64,000 bases of DNA, taken from Agrobacterium vitis. GTDB taxonomy: Bacteria; Pseudomonadota; Alphaproteobacteria; Rhizobiales; Rhizobiaceae. Location: the NCBI RefSeq assembly GCF_037039395.1, contig NZ_CP146242.1:3483001-3547000 (forward strand), written 5' to 3'. Under the pieces are notes generated by a model that did not search any database, was not told the DNA's origin, and was given only the letters and a program-made list of their open reading frames with translations. The position numbers and the translations under genes were made by a program. Every line of letters starts with the position of its first letter. The first letter of the stretch is position 1. Shown one piece after another: positions 63,539 through 64,000 of this stretch.

Positions 63539-64000
63539 TTATTGCGCCTCATTTTTCACGGTTTTTTCGACCTTCAGTTCTCCCATCCGGTTCCAGGCGT
63601 CCAGTCCGGCGATCTTGTAGGCTTCGGCCAGCGTTGGGTAATTGAAGGTGTTTTCGACGAAATATTCCACCGTTCCTTTCAGGTTCAGCACGGCCTGGCC
63701 GATATGGACCAGTTCGGTTGCGCCTTCGCCAACGATATGGACGCCGAGCAGGCGGCGGGTTTTCAGCGAGAAGATCATTTTCAACATGCCGCTATCGAGG
63801 CCCATGATATGGCCGCGTGAGGTCTCGCGGAAATGGGCAATGCCGCATTCATAGGGAATGGCGCGCTGTTTGACCTCTTCCTCGGTTAGCCCACAGGTGG
63901 AAATTTCCGGCACAGCGTAAATTCCATAGGGGAAATATTGCGGCGGTTCGCCGGAGGGCGCGCCAACCGCATGGCGGGCGGCAATGCGGCCTTGTTCCAT
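63539..64000 (-). CDS. sthA: Soluble pyridine nucleotide transhydrogenase (3' part)
   Basis: The last 153 residues of a flavoprotein disulfide reductase-fold enzyme that exchanges reducing equivalents between NADPH and NAD. The dimerisation domain is seen: YAVPEISTCGLTEEEVKQRA, LLGVHIVGEGATELVHIGQA and the SthA-type end FVENTFNYPTLAEAYKIAGL. The 5' part is outside the window; position 64000 is not the start. Confidence 0.9.
   Translation of the reverse strand: MEQGRIAARHAVGAPSGEPPQYFPYGIYAVPEISTCGLTEEEVKQRAIPYECGIAHFRETSRGHIMGLDSGMLKMIFSLKTRRLLGVHIVGEGATELVHIGQAVLNLKGTVEYFVENTFNYPTLAEAYKIAGLDAWNRMGELKVEKTVKNEAQ

Overview
The window looks like a chromosomal segment of an alphaproteobacterium in the family Rhizobiaceae, most like the Agrobacterium/Allorhizobium/Rhizobium group. 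The reasons are the aapJ-aapQ amino acid transporter genes beside metC, the order rpsB-tsf-pyrH-frr-uppS-cdsA-rseP-bamA-lpxD-fabZ-lpxA-lpxI-lpxB, small rhizobial families (DUF3126, DUF1127, EipB/DUF1849, phasin, zf-CHCC) and RIME-like palindromic intergenic repeats. This placement rests on recognition only; no database search was run.

Layout. 1-3371: 5' part of aapQ, aapJ and divergent metC. 3422-8322: FAD monooxygenase with a zinc-finger protein, alpha/beta hydrolase, enoyl-CoA hydratase family protein, cysE and DUF3126. 8513-13358: phasin, clpS-clpA (N-degron proteolysis), azlC-azlD-like exporter. 13454-16353 (minus): HIT protein, GNAT, glycerophosphodiesterase and Rid protein. 16478-31169 (plus): eipB, then translation (rpsB, tsf), UMP kinase, ribosome recycling, lipid carrier and phospholipid precursor synthesis, RseP, BamA and a full Raetz lipid A block (lpxD, fabZ, lpxA, lpxI, lpxB). 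31193-34784 (minus): a glutathione-dependent formaldehyde detoxification operon (adhC ... fghA) with three other genes between. 34872-37280: unknown protein, DMT transporter, small serine hydrolase.

37520-45707 (minus) is a guanidine utilisation cluster: a guanidine-I (ykkC) riboswitch with an intrinsic terminator precedes an ABC importer (binding protein, permease, ATPase), two DUF1989 proteins (probable carboxyguanidine deiminase subunits) and a 1243-residue biotin carboxylase of the urea/guanidine carboxylase family. No allophanate hydrolase is present here. The carboxylase carries an in-frame 156-bp palindromic repeat between domains.

45895-57642: ilvA, an AT-rich gap before an ExoW-like glycosyltransferase, HlyU-family protein, a Tat-exported cyclic nucleotide phosphodiesterase, PilZ protein, an asparaginase with a C-terminal bulb-lectin domain, DUF1203, an LprI-like lipobox-free exported protein, DegP and RarA. 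57643-58783 holds repeats, a 49-residue DUF1127 gene too short for ordinary gene finding, and, on the same strand, three hairpins exposing CCUCCUCCC loops: a likely CcsR/cuckoo-type sRNA locus. 58784-64000: DUF2157 and GDYXXLXY membrane proteins, tRNA-Leu(UAG), trigger factor, an MBL-fold protein and the 3' part of sthA.
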